Source: Kribbella kalugense
GTDB lineage: Bacteria; Actinomycetota; Actinomycetes; Propionibacteriales; Kribbellaceae
Assembly (NCBI RefSeq): GCF_004365875.1
Contig: NZ_SODF01000002.1
Span: 434,001-498,000, forward strand
DNA length: 64,000 bases
Direction: 5' to 3'
Below the pieces are notes generated by a model, which was given only the letters and a program-made list of their open reading frames with translations, made no database searches and was not told the origin of the DNA. The stretch's first letter is position 1; every line of letters starts with the position of its first letter. A program made the translations under genes and the position numbers. Below, piece after piece: positions 8,622-17,192 of the stretch.

Positions 8622-10022
8622 ATGGCGAAGGCGGCGATACAGGCGAAGAGCAAATCGGCGTATGCGTGCTCGGAGTGTGGATGGACCTCGGCGCGGTGGA
8701 TCGGGCGGTGCGGCGAGTGCCAGGCCTGGGGCACGGTCGCCGAGGTCGGTGCGCCGAAGGCTGCCCGGATCACCGCGGGTCCGGTGTCGTCGCCGGCGAT
8801 GCCGATCGGCAAGGTGTCCGCGATCGAGGCCGAGTCCCGCCCGACCGGCATCGGCGAGCTCGACCGCGTGCTCGGCGGCGGCGTCGTACCTGGCGCCGTG
8901 ATCCTGCTCGCAGGTGAGCCCGGCGTCGGGAAGTCCACGCTGCTGCTGGAAGTCGCGGCGCAATCGGCGCGCGGCGGCCAGCGGACCTTGTATGTGTCCG
9001 GCGAGGAGTCGGCCGCCCAAGTGCGGTTGAGGGCCGGCCGGACCGACGCGCTCGTCGACGAGCTGTACCTCGCTGCCGAGACCGATCTCGGCGCCGTCGT
9101 CGGCCAGGTCGACGCGGTCGAGCCGACGTTCCTGGTGATCGACTCGGTGCAGACGATGGCGCACCCGGAGGTCGACGGCGCGCCTGGCGGGGTGACCCAG
9201 GTCCGCGAGGTGACCGGTGCCCTGGTCCGGCTCGCGAAGGAGCGGCACATCGCGGTCGTGCTGGTCGGTCACGTGACCAAGGACGGCGCGATCGCGGGTC
9301 CGCGGATGCTGGAGCACCTGGTCGACGTCGTGCTCGCGTTCGACGGCGACCGGCACTCCGGGTTCCGGATGGTGCGCGCGACGAAGAACCGGTTCGGCCC
9401 GTCGGACGAGGTCGGCTGCTTCGACATGGTCGACACCGGGATCGTCGAGGTGACCGACCCGACCGGCCTGTTCGTGTCCGAGCACGCCGAGCCGGTCGCC
9501 GGCACCTGTGTGACGGTGATGATGGAAGGTCGCCGCCCGCTGCTGGCCGAGGTTCAGGCGCTGGTCGGCCCGTCCGCCGCGCCACAGCCGCGCCGGACCA
9601 CATCCGGGCTGGAGTCATCCCGGGTCGCGATGGTCCTCGCCGTGCTGGGCAACCGCGTCGGGCTGAAGCTGACCGACCGGGAGGTGTACGTCGCGACTGT
9701 CGGCGGCGTGAAGATCACCGAGCCGGTCGCCGACCTCGCGGTTGCGATCGCGGTCGCGTCCTCGGTGATGGACAAACCGATCCACCCCGGACTTGTCGCG
9801 ATCGGCGAGGTCGGCCTGGCCGGCGAGGTCCGCCGGGTCGGCGGTCTGGAGAAACGGCTCGCGGAAGCGGCCCGGCTCGGGTTCACCAAGGCGATCGTCC
9901 CGGCCGACATCCCGAACCGGAGCAAAGACCTCAAGCCGATGGACATCCAGAAGAAGTACGGCCTCCGCACCTTCGCCGCCCCCGACCTCCCCTCGGCCCT
10001 GCTGGCCGCCGGTCTCGCTTGA
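8622..10022 (+). CDS. radA: DNA repair protein RadA (Sms)
   Basis: This 466-residue RadA is a RecA-like ATPase that drives branch migration of recombination intermediates. It has, in order, a zinc finger C16-x2-C19-x10-C30-x2-C33, Walker A GEPGVGKST (about 97-105), the Sms signature KNRFG (about 256-260), and a C-terminal Lon-protease-like domain (GGVKITEPVADLAVAIAVASS, then the IGEVGLAGEVRRV loop). The length is normal. In many Gram-positive bacteria radA is directly followed by disA, whose scanning RadA modulates; here fabH lies between them. Confidence 0.97.
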   Translation: MAKAAIQAKSKSAYACSECGWTSARWIGRCGECQAWGTVAEVGAPKAARITAGPVSSPAMPIGKVSAIEAESRPTGIGELDRVLGGGVVPGAVILLAGEPGVGKSTLLLEVAAQSARGGQRTLYVSGEESAAQVRLRAGRTDALVDELYLAAETDLGAVVGQVDAVEPTFLVIDSVQTMAHPEVDGAPGGVTQVREVTGALVRLAKERHIAVVLVGHVTKDGAIAGPRMLEHLVDVVLAFDGDRHSGFRMVRATKNRFGPSDEVGCFDMVDTGIVEVTDPTGLFVSEHAEPVAGTCVTVMMEGRRPLLAEVQALVGPSAAPQPRRTTSGLESSRVAMVLAVLGNRVGLKLTDREVYVATVGGVKITEPVADLAVAIAVASSVMDKPIHPGLVAIGEVGLAGEVRRVGGLEKRLAEAARLGFTKAIVPADIPNRSKDLKPMDIQKKYGLRTFAAPDLPSALLAAGLA

Positions 10023-10086
10023 CCGCTGTGTTCCGGACCACAGCTGAGACGGGGGATCCACAGCGGACGGGTCAGGAACGTACTCT

Positions 10087-10121
10087 GGGGGCGCCCCCAC
10101 CGGGTTCAACGTCGAACCCGG
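10087..10121. repeat. Two adjacent palindromes upstream of fabH
   Basis: A perfect 12-nt GC palindrome (10087-10098) is followed by an inverted repeat with 8-nt arms CCGGGTTC/GAACCCGG and a 6-nt loop (10100-10121). No T-run follows. They lie between the radA stop and the fabH ribosome-binding site, so they may terminate radA, attenuate fabH or bind a regulator. Confidence 0.5.
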
Positions 10122-10152
10122 GATGTACGCCGGATGACCGCAGGAGCACCTG

Positions 10153-11091
10153 ATGACCGGATCAAGAGTTGTCGCGCTCGGCCACTACCAGCCGGAGCGG
10201 GTGCTCACCAACGCAGAGCTCGCCACCATGGTCGAGACCAACGACGAGTGGATCCAGAGCCGCGTCGGCATCCGGGAGCGCCGGATCGCGGCCCCCGACG
10301 AGCAGGTCGACGAGATGGCCTGGCGGGCCGCCGACAAGGCCGTCGCGAACGCGGGCATCGACTCCTCCGAGATCGACTACGTCGTCGTCGCGACCTGTAC
10401 CGCGATCGACCGGTCGCCGAACATGGCCGCCCGGGTCGCTGCGCGCCTCGGCCTCGGCAACCCGGCCGCGATCGACCTGAACACCGCGTGCTCGGGCTTC
10501 GCCTACGCGCTGGCGACCGCCGACCAGGCCATCCGGGCCGGCGCCGCCACCAAGGCTCTGGTCATCGGCGTCGAGAAGCTCAGCGACTGGACGGACTGGA
10601 CCGACCGCACCACCTGCGTGCTGATCGGCGACGGCGCCGGCGCGGCCGTGCTGGTCGCGAGTGACGAGCCCGAGGTCGGTCCGGTGGTGTGGGGTTCGGT
10701 GCCGGAGATGTCGGACGCGGTCCGGATCGAGGGACGCGACGGCCCGTTCGCGCAGGAAGGCCTGAGCGTCTTCCGCTGGGCCACCACGCAGCTGCCGGAG
10801 ATCGCGAAGCAGGTCTGCGAGAAGGCCGGCCTGAAGCCGGAGGAGCTCGGCGGCGTCGTCCTGCACCAGGCGAACCTGCGCATCATCGAGCCGCTCGCGA
10901 AGCGGCTCGGCGCGGTCAACGCGGTGGTCGCCAAGGACGTCGTGGAGTCCGGCAACACCTCGGCCGCGAGCATTCCGATCGCGTTGTCGAAGCTGGTCGA
11001 GAAGCGGGAGATTCCGTCCGGCGCGCCGGTGCTGCTGTTCGGATTCGGCGGCGGCCTCTCGTACGCCGGTCAGGTCATCCGCTGCCCCTGA
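10153..11091 (+). CDS. fabH: 3-oxoacyl-ACP synthase III (KAS III)
   Basis: This 312-residue FabH-type enzyme condenses acyl-CoA with malonyl-ACP to start fatty acid synthesis. The catalytic triad is intact: Cys in LNTACSGF, His in VLHQANLRI and Asn in SGNTSAASIP. The C-terminal glycine loop GFGGGLSYAG is present. The ATG is preceded by AGGAG 8 nt upstream. It is not next to other fatty acid genes but sits between radA and disA, so its cellular role (housekeeping or branched-chain priming, or a specialised pathway) is open. Confidence 0.93.
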   Translation: MTGSRVVALGHYQPERVLTNAELATMVETNDEWIQSRVGIRERRIAAPDEQVDEMAWRAADKAVANAGIDSSEIDYVVVATCTAIDRSPNMAARVAARLGLGNPAAIDLNTACSGFAYALATADQAIRAGAATKALVIGVEKLSDWTDWTDRTTCVLIGDGAGAAVLVASDEPEVGPVVWGSVPEMSDAVRIEGRDGPFAQEGLSVFRWATTQLPEIAKQVCEKAGLKPEELGGVVLHQANLRIIEPLAKRLGAVNAVVAKDVVESGNTSAASIPIALSKLVEKREIPSGAPVLLFGFGGGLSYAGQVIRCP

Positions 11092-11142
11092 CGCGACAGG
11101 CGTCGTACCTGGGTGCCACGGATTCACGCGGAGAACCAGTAC

Positions 11143-11173
11143 TGCACGGTCCGGATGCACGATCCGGTGCACG
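11143..11173. repeat. TGCACG repeats and inverted repeat upstream of disA
   Basis: The hexamer TGCACG occurs at 11143, 11156 and 11168, and between them lies the perfect inverted repeat CCGGAT-N5-ATCCGG (11151-11167). It sits about 85-100 bp before the proposed disA -10, a plausible regulator site. The rest of the fabH-disA gap shows nothing else convincing. Confidence 0.4.
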
Positions 11174-11257
11174 CGCAACCGCAAGTTCGGCTCGGACCAC
11201 ACCGGGCCCGGCCGACGCAGCGGCAGTTATCCGCACAACTGCATCCGCGTAACCGCA

Positions 11258-11263
11258 TAGACT
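11258..11263 (+). promoter_or_regulatory. Candidate -10 (TAGACT) for leaderless disA
   Basis: TAGACT is 8 nt before the GTG start and no Shine-Dalgarno sequence is present. Confidence 0.4.
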
Positions 11264-11271
11264 CAGGTTCC

Positions 11272-12366
11272 GTGGCACCGAACACGGACAAGAACAGCAC
11301 CGGCGCCCGCTTGCGCGCGACACTCGCGGCGGTAGCGCCCGGCACCGAACTGCGCGAAGGCCTGGAACGAATCCTGCGCGGCCGGACCGGCGCACTGATC
11401 GTGCTCGGTCATGACAAGGCCGTGGACGCGATCGCCACCGGCGGCTTCGAGATCGATATCGAGTTCACCGCGACGGGGTTGCGTGAGCTCAGCAAGATGG
11501 ACGGCGCGATCGTCCTCGACCGCGACGCGACCCGGCTGATCCAGGCCGCCGTACACCTGATGCCGGACCCGGCGATCGTCACGCAGGAGACCGGCACCCG
11601 GCACCGGACCGCCGACCGGGTCGCGCGGCAGACCGGGTTCCCGGTGATCTCGGTGTCGCAGTCGATGCACATCATCGCGCTGTACGTCGACGACCAGCGC
11701 TACGTACTCGAGGACTCCGGCGCGATCCTGTCCCGCGCCAACCAGGCTCTGGCAACCCTCGAGCGGTACAAGCTGCGCCTCGACGAGGTGTCCGGCACGC
11801 TGTCCGCCCTCGAGATCGAGGACCTGGTCACGGTTCGCGACGTGGCCGCGGTCGCGCAGCGGCTGGAGATGGTCCGCCGGATCGCCACTGAGATCGACGG
11901 GTACGTCGTCGAGCTCGGCACCGACGGCCGGCTGCTCACTCTGCAGCTGAACGAACTCGTCGCCGGAGTCGCCGGCGAACGCGAGCTCGTCGTCCGCGAC
12001 TATCTCCCGCCGGCCACCGGTCGCCGAGCCAAGACGGCAGACGACGTACTGCTCGAGCTGGACGCGGTCAGCCCGACGGACCTGCTCGACATCGGCCAGG
12101 TCGCCCGCGCCCTGCAGCTCGGTGGGGCCGAGCAGCTCGACGCTGCCGTCACTCCGCGCGGCTACCGGCTGCTGGCCAAGGTGCCGCGACTGCCGGGCGC
12201 CGTGATCGATCGGTTGATCGAGCACTTCGGCCACCTACAGAAGTTGCTCGCAGCAAGCATCGACGACCTGCAGACAGTCGAGGGCGTCGGCGAGAACCGC
12301 GCCCGCACGGTCCGCGAGGGCCTGTCCCGGCTGGCCGAGTCCAGCATCCTGGAACGCTACGTCTGA
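11272..12366 (+). CDS. disA: Diadenylate cyclase / DNA integrity scanning protein DisA
   Basis: This 364-residue protein makes cyclic di-AMP from two ATP and scans DNA for branched intermediates. The N-terminal DAC domain has DGA at 77-79 (KMDGAIVLD) and RHR at 110-112 (GTRHRTADR), both needed for cyclase activity. A long helical spine follows, then a C-terminal helix-hairpin-helix DNA-binding domain ([19 protein letters not shown]). The GTG at 11272 gives [15 protein letters not shown] and the usual family length of about 355-365; in-frame sequence upstream is not conserved in type. A terminator follows. Confidence 0.95.
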   Translation: MAPNTDKNSTGARLRATLAAVAPGTELREGLERILRGRTGALIVLGHDKAVDAIATGGFEIDIEFTATGLRELSKMDGAIVLDRDATRLIQAAVHLMPDPAIVTQETGTRHRTADRVARQTGFPVISVSQSMHIIALYVDDQRYVLEDSGAILSRANQALATLERYKLRLDEVSGTLSALEIEDLVTVRDVAAVAQRLEMVRRIATEIDGYVVELGTDGRLLTLQLNELVAGVAGERELVVRDYLPPATGRRAKTADDVLLELDAVSPTDLLDIGQVARALQLGGAEQLDAAVTPRGYRLLAKVPRLPGAVIDRLIEHFGHLQKLLAASIDDLQTVEGVGENRARTVREGLSRLAESSILERYV

Positions 12367-12381
12367 CCACCTGCGGTAACC

Positions 12382-12417
12382 AGACGCCTTCGGTTCGTGA
12401 AAGAACCGGGGGCGTCT
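12382..12417 (+). terminator. Terminator after disA
   Basis: A stem with outer arms AGACGCC/GGCGTCT and inner arms CGGTTC/GAACCG around a GTGAAA loop lies 15 nt after the disA stop, followed by a short T-rich tail. It isolates disA from padR. Confidence 0.75.
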
Positions 12418-12487
12418 TGCATTTCGGCGCGGATCGTCTAATACTCCACATGGAACATTTGGCGCGGAACAATCCGTCTGGAGGATC

Positions 12488-13060
12488 ATGGCCGACCTCA
12501 CCCCGCTGGCGATCTCGGTGCTGGCGTTGCTCGAGGAGAAGCCGATGCACGCCTACGAGATGTACCAACTGCTCGTCAGCCGGCACAACCACCGGATCGT
12601 CAAGGTCCGGCCCGGCTCGCTGTACCACACGGTCGAGCGGCTGGCCGGGCAGGAATTCGTGCGTGCGACCGGCACCGAGCGGGCCGGGAACCGCCCCGAG
12701 CGGACGACGTACGAGATCACCCCGGCCGGCAGCGAGGCGCTGGTCCGGCGGGTCGAGAGCGGTATCGAGACCTTCGCCTACGAGTACCCGATCTTCCCGG
12801 TGTTCCTGGCCGAGGCGCACAACCTCGACGCCGAGGACGCCGTACTGCGGTTCCGCCGCCGGATCGAGGACCTGGACTGCTGGCTGGCCGATCTGGAGAA
12901 GGCCCTCAGCGGAGCCCAGGCCCGGGACGTGCCCGAGCCGTACTGGATTGCCGGCAGCTATGTCCGCATGCAGGTCATGGCGGAACGCGACTGGCTCACC
13001 ACCACCATCGAACGTATCGAGAGCAAGGACCTGGAATGGCAACCGGACAAGACACAGTGA
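12488..13060 (+). CDS. PadR-family transcriptional regulator
   Basis: This 190-residue regulator has the PadR winged-helix N-terminal domain (LTPLAISVLALLEEKPMHAYEMYQLL, then the recognition-helix/wing region RPGSLYHTVERLAGQEFVRATGTE..RPERTTYEITPAG). Its C-terminal helical dimerisation domain matches the Vir_C/PadR-C type. A GGAGG ribosome-binding site lies 3 nt before the ATG. It overlaps the efflux pump gene by 25 nt (or 4 nt if the alternative start is used), so it very likely represses its own operon and responds to a compound that the pump exports. Confidence 0.92.
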   Translation: MADLTPLAISVLALLEEKPMHAYEMYQLLVSRHNHRIVKVRPGSLYHTVERLAGQEFVRATGTERAGNRPERTTYEITPAGSEALVRRVESGIETFAYEYPIFPVFLAEAHNLDAEDAVLRFRRRIEDLDCWLADLEKALSGAQARDVPEPYWIAGSYVRMQVMAERDWLTTTIERIESKDLEWQPDKTQ

Positions 13061-14550
13061 GGCCCGAGGTGCGGCCGTGGCCGGCGTTGTGGGCGCTGGT
13101 GCTCGGCTTCTTCATGATCCTGGTCGACTCGACCATCGTCTCGGTCGCGACCCCCGCGATCCTCGAGGATCTCGGGTCCGACGTCGGCACGGTGGTCTGG
13201 GTGACCAGCGCCTACCTGCTCGCGTACGCCGTACCGCTGCTCATCACCGGACGCCTCGGCGACCGGATCGGACCCAAGAAGCTCTACCTGACCGGGCTCG
13301 CGCTATTCACACTCGCGTCGGTCTGGTGCGGGCTGACGAACTCGATCGAGATGCTGATCGTGGCCCGGGTGTTCCAGGGTCTCGGCGCCTCGATGATGAC
13401 GCCGCAGACGATGGCGGTGATCACCCGGATCTTCCCGCCGAACCAGCGCGGCCGGGCGATGAGCCTGTGGGGCGCGACGGCCGGCGTGGCGACGCTGGTC
13501 GGCCCGATCCTCGGCGGTGTGCTGGTCGACGGGCTCGGCTGGCAGTGGATCTTCTTCATCAACGCGCCGATCGGCGTGATCGGGTTCGTGCTGGCGATGC
13601 GGCTGGTGCCGGACCTGCCGACGCACGAGCACAAGTTCGACCTGATCGGCGTCGTACTGAGCGCGGTCGGATTGTTCCTGCTGGTGTTCGGGATCCAGGA
13701 AGGGCAGAAGTACGACTGGGGACAGATCAAGGGCCCGATCTCGGTGTGGGGCCTGATCATCGCCGGCATCGTCGTACTCGTGGCCTTCGTGATCTGGCAG
13801 TCCCAGAACAAGGGCGAGCCGCTGCTGCCACTGGGGTTGTTCAAGGACCGCAACTTCTCGCTGGCGAACGTCGCGATCACCACCGTCGGGTTCGCGATCA
13901 CCGCGATGGCGTTCCCGCTGATGCTGTACGCGCAGGCGGTCCGCGGGCTGTCGCCGACCAGGTCGGCGCTGCTGCTGGTGCCAATGGCCGTCATCTCCGG
14001 TGCGCTGGCGCCGTTCGTCGGCCGGCTGGTCGACCGGACGCCGCCGCGATTCATCGCCGGGTTCGGGCTGCTGTGCTGCGCGGTGTCGATGTTCTGGATG
14101 AGCCAGGTGATCGAGCCCGACGTGGCGATCTGGAAGCTGCTGCTGCCGATCGCGCTGCTGGGTGTCGCCAACGGCTTCATGTGGGCGCCGATCGGCACGA
14201 CCGCAACCCGGAACCTGCCGATGCACCAGGCCGGGGCCGGCGCGGGCGTTTACAACACGACCCGGCAGGTCGGCGCGGTGCTCGGCAGTGCGAGCATCGC
14301 CGTACTGATGGAGTCGCGGCTGGCGCACAACCTGCCGGGGATGCCCGGCGGTGCGGCGGCTGAAGGTTTCTCGGGCGGCAAGTTGCCGGAGGCGGTGCGG
14401 CAGGGATTCAGCGACGCGATGGCGCAGGCGCTCGTGCTACCTGCTTTGGTGCTGGTGATCGGGTTGGTCGCAGCGCTGCTGTTCGTGGCGCCGTCCCACC
14501 TGCAGAAGCAGCCCGCCACTGCGGCGCAGCCGGCTGATCAGACGACCTGA
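13036..14550 (+). CDS. MFS multidrug efflux pump, DHA2 (EmrB/QacA) family
   Basis: This 504-residue permease has about 14 membrane segments. It shows motif A (RLGDRIGPKKLYLTG), motif C-like glycine-rich segments (GATAGVATLVGPILGGVLVDGLGWQWIFFIN) and the DHA2 hallmark FFMILVDSTIVSVATPAI in TM1. It exports drugs using the proton gradient. The ATG lies inside padR with a weak upstream AAGGAC; an in-frame GTG at 13057 would give a 4-nt GTGA overlap and is an equally good start. Its end overlaps the convergent next gene by 13 nt. Confidence 0.9.
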   Translation: MATGQDTVRPEVRPWPALWALVLGFFMILVDSTIVSVATPAILEDLGSDVGTVVWVTSAYLLAYAVPLLITGRLGDRIGPKKLYLTGLALFTLASVWCGLTNSIEMLIVARVFQGLGASMMTPQTMAVITRIFPPNQRGRAMSLWGATAGVATLVGPILGGVLVDGLGWQWIFFINAPIGVIGFVLAMRLVPDLPTHEHKFDLIGVVLSAVGLFLLVFGIQEGQKYDWGQIKGPISVWGLIIAGIVVLVAFVIWQSQNKGEPLLPLGLFKDRNFSLANVAITTVGFAITAMAFPLMLYAQAVRGLSPTRSALLLVPMAVISGALAPFVGRLVDRTPPRFIAGFGLLCCAVSMFWMSQVIEPDVAIWKLLLPIALLGVANGFMWAPIGTTATRNLPMHQAGAGAGVYNTTRQVGAVLGSASIAVLMESRLAHNLPGMPGGAAAEGFSGGKLPEAVRQGFSDAMAQALVLPALVLVIGLVAALLFVAPSHLQKQPATAAQPADQTT

Positions 14551-15209
14551 AAAGCCTGTGCGCTCGACAGATGGCCGTCGTACTCGGCCTTGACGACATA
14601 GGTTCCGGGCTTGGCGACCGGTTGACCCGGTAGACAGCCAGGCCCGGACCGATGTCCGTTCCAGGGCACGGTGATCGCCGACTGCTTGCCCTTAGCAACA
14701 ACCAGGGTGGCGGGCTGGATCGCCTTCGCACACTGGGTCGTGCTCCAGATCAGGTCCTTGCCCGACATCACCGTGACGGTCAGGGTGTCGGTGCCGATCG
14801 TTGCCTTGCACCCGTCACCGAGCGGGGCCAGCTGGACGACGAAGTTCAGCACGGAGCCGGAGACGATCTTCCGGTTCCCCGGCAGCGCGTCGATCCGGAG
14901 GTCCGAGCCCTTGCAGGTCAGGTCCGCGGGTGGCGTGGTCTTCGTCGGCGTCGGAGTCTTGGACGGCGTTCGAGACGGCGTCGTACTGGCGCCTGTATTG
15001 GGAGCTGTGCTCGGTCCGGTGGCCGGCGGGGCGCCGGACGGGTTCGGCTGGGGGTCCGTCGCGGCTGTGTTCCGGGCGTCGTCGCCACCGCCGGAGAAGA
15101 GCCGGGAGAGCAGGAAGACCAGCAGCACTACAACCGCGAGCACCAGTCCCCGGCGGAACCAGTACACGCTGGCGGGCAGGTGCCCGACCGGACGGAGCAG
15201 GCTGCTCAT
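14538..15209 (-). CDS. Single-pass membrane protein with Ser/Thr/Pro linker and extracellular domain
   Basis: This 223-residue protein has a short cytoplasmic head, one membrane segment (about 20-40, RGLVLAVVVLLVFLLSRLF), a 50-residue Thr/Ser/Pro-rich linker and a compact outer domain with three Cys residues (one in DLTCKGSDLRI and two more downstream). The outer domain has an immunoglobulin-like beta pattern (VVQLAPLGDGCKATIG, ITVPWNGHR, GTYVVKAEYDG). The ATG at 15209 is chosen because it starts just before the membrane segment; a longer frame would run over the mutY start. It is divergent from mutY by 24 bp. No family name recognised. Confidence 0.7.
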   Translation of the reverse strand: MSSLLRPVGHLPASVYWFRRGLVLAVVVLLVFLLSRLFSGGGDDARNTAATDPQPNPSGAPPATGPSTAPNTGASTTPSRTPSKTPTPTKTTPPADLTCKGSDLRIDALPGNRKIVSGSVLNFVVQLAPLGDGCKATIGTDTLTVTVMSGKDLIWSTTQCAKAIQPATLVVAKGKQSAITVPWNGHRSGPGCLPGQPVAKPGTYVVKAEYDGHLSSAQAFQVV

Positions 15210-15220
15210 GAAGCGCACTC

Positions 15221-15226
15221 TAGTAT
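15221..15226 (+). promoter_or_regulatory. Candidate -10 (TAGTAT) for leaderless mutY
   Basis: TAGTAT is 7 nt before the GTG start in a 24-bp divergent gap that cannot hold a leader for both genes. Confidence 0.5.
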
Positions 15227-15233
15227 CGGCCCC

Positions 15234-16130
15234 GTGCTGGACCACTCAGGCTCGCCGCTAGCCGCCGCTCTCCACGACCCGGTACTGCGTTGGTACGACG
15301 CCAACGCGCGAGTGCTGCCGTGGCGGGAGGCGGGTGCTGGGGCGTGGGCGGTGATGGTCAGCGAGTTCATGTTGCAGCAGACACCGGTCAATCGGGTGCT
15401 ACCGGCGTACCGGAGCTGGCTGGAGCGTTGGCCGAAGCCGGTGGACCTCGCCGCAGAGGCGCCTGGTGAGGCTGTGAGGGCCTGGGACCGGCTCGGGTAC
15501 CCACGGCGCGCCCTCCGGCTGCACGCGGCCGCTCAGGCGATTGTGGAGCGTCATGGCGGCGAGGTGCCGGACGACCACGCGGCACTGCTCGCACTACCCG
15601 GCGTCGGGACGTACACAGCCGCCGCGATCGCGTCGTTTGCCTTCGGCCAACGTCACGCGGTCGTCGACACCAACGTGCGCCGCGTACTCGCCCGAGCCCT
15701 GACCGGCGTAGCCCAGCCGAGCATCTCCCCCACCGCCGCCGACCAACGCCTGGCCGCGACCGCACTACCCGCCGACGAATCCACAGCCGCTCGCTGGGCA
15801 GTGGCCTCCATGGAACTAGGCGCCCTCATCTGCACCGCCCGTACGCCGCGATGCGCCGACTGCCCGATCCGCACCCAATGCGCCTGGGTCCTGGCCGGCA
15901 GCCCGCCGTACGACGGCCCGCCGCGCCGAGGCCAAACCTACGAAGGCACCGACCGCCAGACCCGCGGCCGCCTCCTCGCCGTACTCCGCGACGCCTCGGC
16001 TCCCGTCAGCAAAGCCCAACTGGACGCCTGCTGGCCCGACGCCGTCCAACGCGAACGCGCCCTGGACGGACTGGTGGCCGACGGCCTGGTCGAACCACTC
16101 AGCCGCGGGCGTTATCGGCTACCCGAATAG
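15234..16130 (+). CDS. mutY: A/G-specific adenine DNA glycosylase MutY
   Basis: This 298-residue MutY removes adenine mispaired with 8-oxoguanine. The catalytic Glu44 lies in VSEFMLQQTPV, the helix-hairpin-helix is LPGVGTYTAAAI, and the catalytic Asp145 is in VVDTNVRRVLAR. The 4Fe-4S cluster ligands follow as C-x6-C-x2-C-x5-C (CTARTPRCADCPIRTQC). The C-terminal NUDIX-like recognition domain is replaced by a short segment resembling a winged helix (VSKAQLDACWPDAVQRERALDGLV), as in other actinobacterial MutY proteins. The GTG start is chosen from family alignment. A perfect terminator follows. Confidence 0.95.
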   Translation: MLDHSGSPLAAALHDPVLRWYDANARVLPWREAGAGAWAVMVSEFMLQQTPVNRVLPAYRSWLERWPKPVDLAAEAPGEAVRAWDRLGYPRRALRLHAAAQAIVERHGGEVPDDHAALLALPGVGTYTAAAIASFAFGQRHAVVDTNVRRVLARALTGVAQPSISPTAADQRLAATALPADESTAARWAVASMELGALICTARTPRCADCPIRTQCAWVLAGSPPYDGPPRRGQTYEGTDRQTRGRLLAVLRDASAPVSKAQLDACWPDAVQRERALDGLVADGLVEPLSRGRYRLPE

Positions 16131-16131
16131 C

Positions 16132-16165
16132 AAGAGGCCGGCTCGACGACTCGAGCCGGCCTCTT
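16132..16165. terminator. Bidirectional terminator between mutY and filP-like gene
   Basis: A perfect 15-bp stem (AAGAGGCCGGCTCGA and its complement) has a 4-nt CGAC loop and A/T flanks on both sides. It sits between two convergent genes and should stop transcription from both. Confidence 0.85.
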
Positions 16166-16175
16166 AGGTCGTGCG

Positions 16176-17120
16176 TCAGTTCTTCTTGCCGGCGGCTTGT
16201 TCTTCGTCGTCGGCGAGCAGGTCGAGCGGCATCGCCGGCTGGCCGGACAACGTCGCCAGCATCTGGCGGACGTTGGTCAGCTGCGCGTTGATGCTGTCCC
16301 GGCGCTGCGTCGCGGCCGCGAGCTCGCGCTCGGACTCGGCACGGATCCGCTCGGACTTGTCCTTCGCGGCGGCGACGATCTCCTGGGCCTGCCGGTTCGC
16401 GTCGGCCAGCTGCTGCTGGGACAACCGCTCGGCCTCGGAACGCGACCGGTCGGCCTCCCGCTGCACCTGCGCGGCGCGGTCGGTGACGGCGGCCAGCTGC
16501 TGCTCGGCAAGCGCCGTACGGGCGGCGAACTCCTGCTCGACCTTGCCCCGGCGCTCGGCCAGGGTGGTCTCGAAGGCGGCCGCGGCCTGAGCGGACTTGG
16601 CCCGCTCCTGCTCGTACAGCGCCTGGGCCTCGCTGCGCCGCGCGGTGGCGTCGCGCTCGGCCTCGTCACGCATGTCGTCGGCCTGGGTCCGGGCCTCTTC
16701 GAGGATCCGGGCGGCCTCGGCGTCGACCTCGCTCTTCCAGTCCAGGGAGTACTGCTCGGCCTCCTTGCGGACCTTCTTCGCGTGCGCCTCACCGTCGGCG
16801 ACGATCGCCTCCGCATCGGTGCGGGCGCGGGTCACCAGGTCACGGGCCTCGTCGTCGGCCAGCGACAGGATCTTCGCCACCCGCTCACCGAACTCGGTGA
16901 AGGTGGGCGCGCGGTCCTTGGAGTCCTCCTGGGCGGAGATGACGGCCGCTTCCGCCGCGTCCGTGCGGGACTGCAGCTCCTGCACATGACGCTGCAGCTG
17001 CTCTGACTGCTGCTGCAGCGCAGTCAGAGAGGTGGTCAGCTCACGGATGTGCTGGTCCACCTGGGCAGGCTCATAGCCACGCAGAACGGTACGGAACGGG
17101 GTTGGGCTTTCACTGCTCAT
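16176..17120 (-). CDS. DivIVA/FilP-like coiled-coil cytoskeletal protein
   Basis: This 314-residue protein has a short DivIVA-type head (FRTVLRGYEPAQVDQHIREL) followed by an almost continuous Ala/Glu/Arg-rich coiled coil to about residue 295, and an acidic/basic tail. Size and layout match FilP, the intermediate-filament-like protein that stiffens hyphae in Streptomyces. In that genus filP lies next to scy, as here with the larger coiled-coil gene 72 nt upstream, so the pair is probably the equivalent. Likely role: polar growth and cell shape with Wag31/DivIVA. The orthology is an inference from layout. Confidence 0.8.
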   Translation of the reverse strand: MSSESPTPFRTVLRGYEPAQVDQHIRELTTSLTALQQQSEQLQRHVQELQSRTDAAEAAVISAQEDSKDRAPTFTEFGERVAKILSLADDEARDLVTRARTDAEAIVADGEAHAKKVRKEAEQYSLDWKSEVDAEAARILEEARTQADDMRDEAERDATARRSEAQALYEQERAKSAQAAAAFETTLAERRGKVEQEFAARTALAEQQLAAVTDRAAQVQREADRSRSEAERLSQQQLADANRQAQEIVAAAKDKSERIRAESERELAAATQRRDSINAQLTNVRQMLATLSGQPAMPLDLLADDEEQAAGKKN

Positions 17121-17192
17121 GTTTTCCGATGCTCACTTCGATGGGTGGGTGGATCACACATTGTCACTGACAAGGATCTGACTGTCACGTCC

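Noticed and set aside
7794..9485. 563-codon minus-strand frame opposite the TPR gene and radA
   Set aside because: Antisense shadow spanning two genes. RadA motifs on the plus strand are complete.
12417..14363. 648-codon plus-strand frame across padR and the DHA2 pump
   Set aside because: Frame-shifted shadow of two clear genes, with Arg-rich composition.
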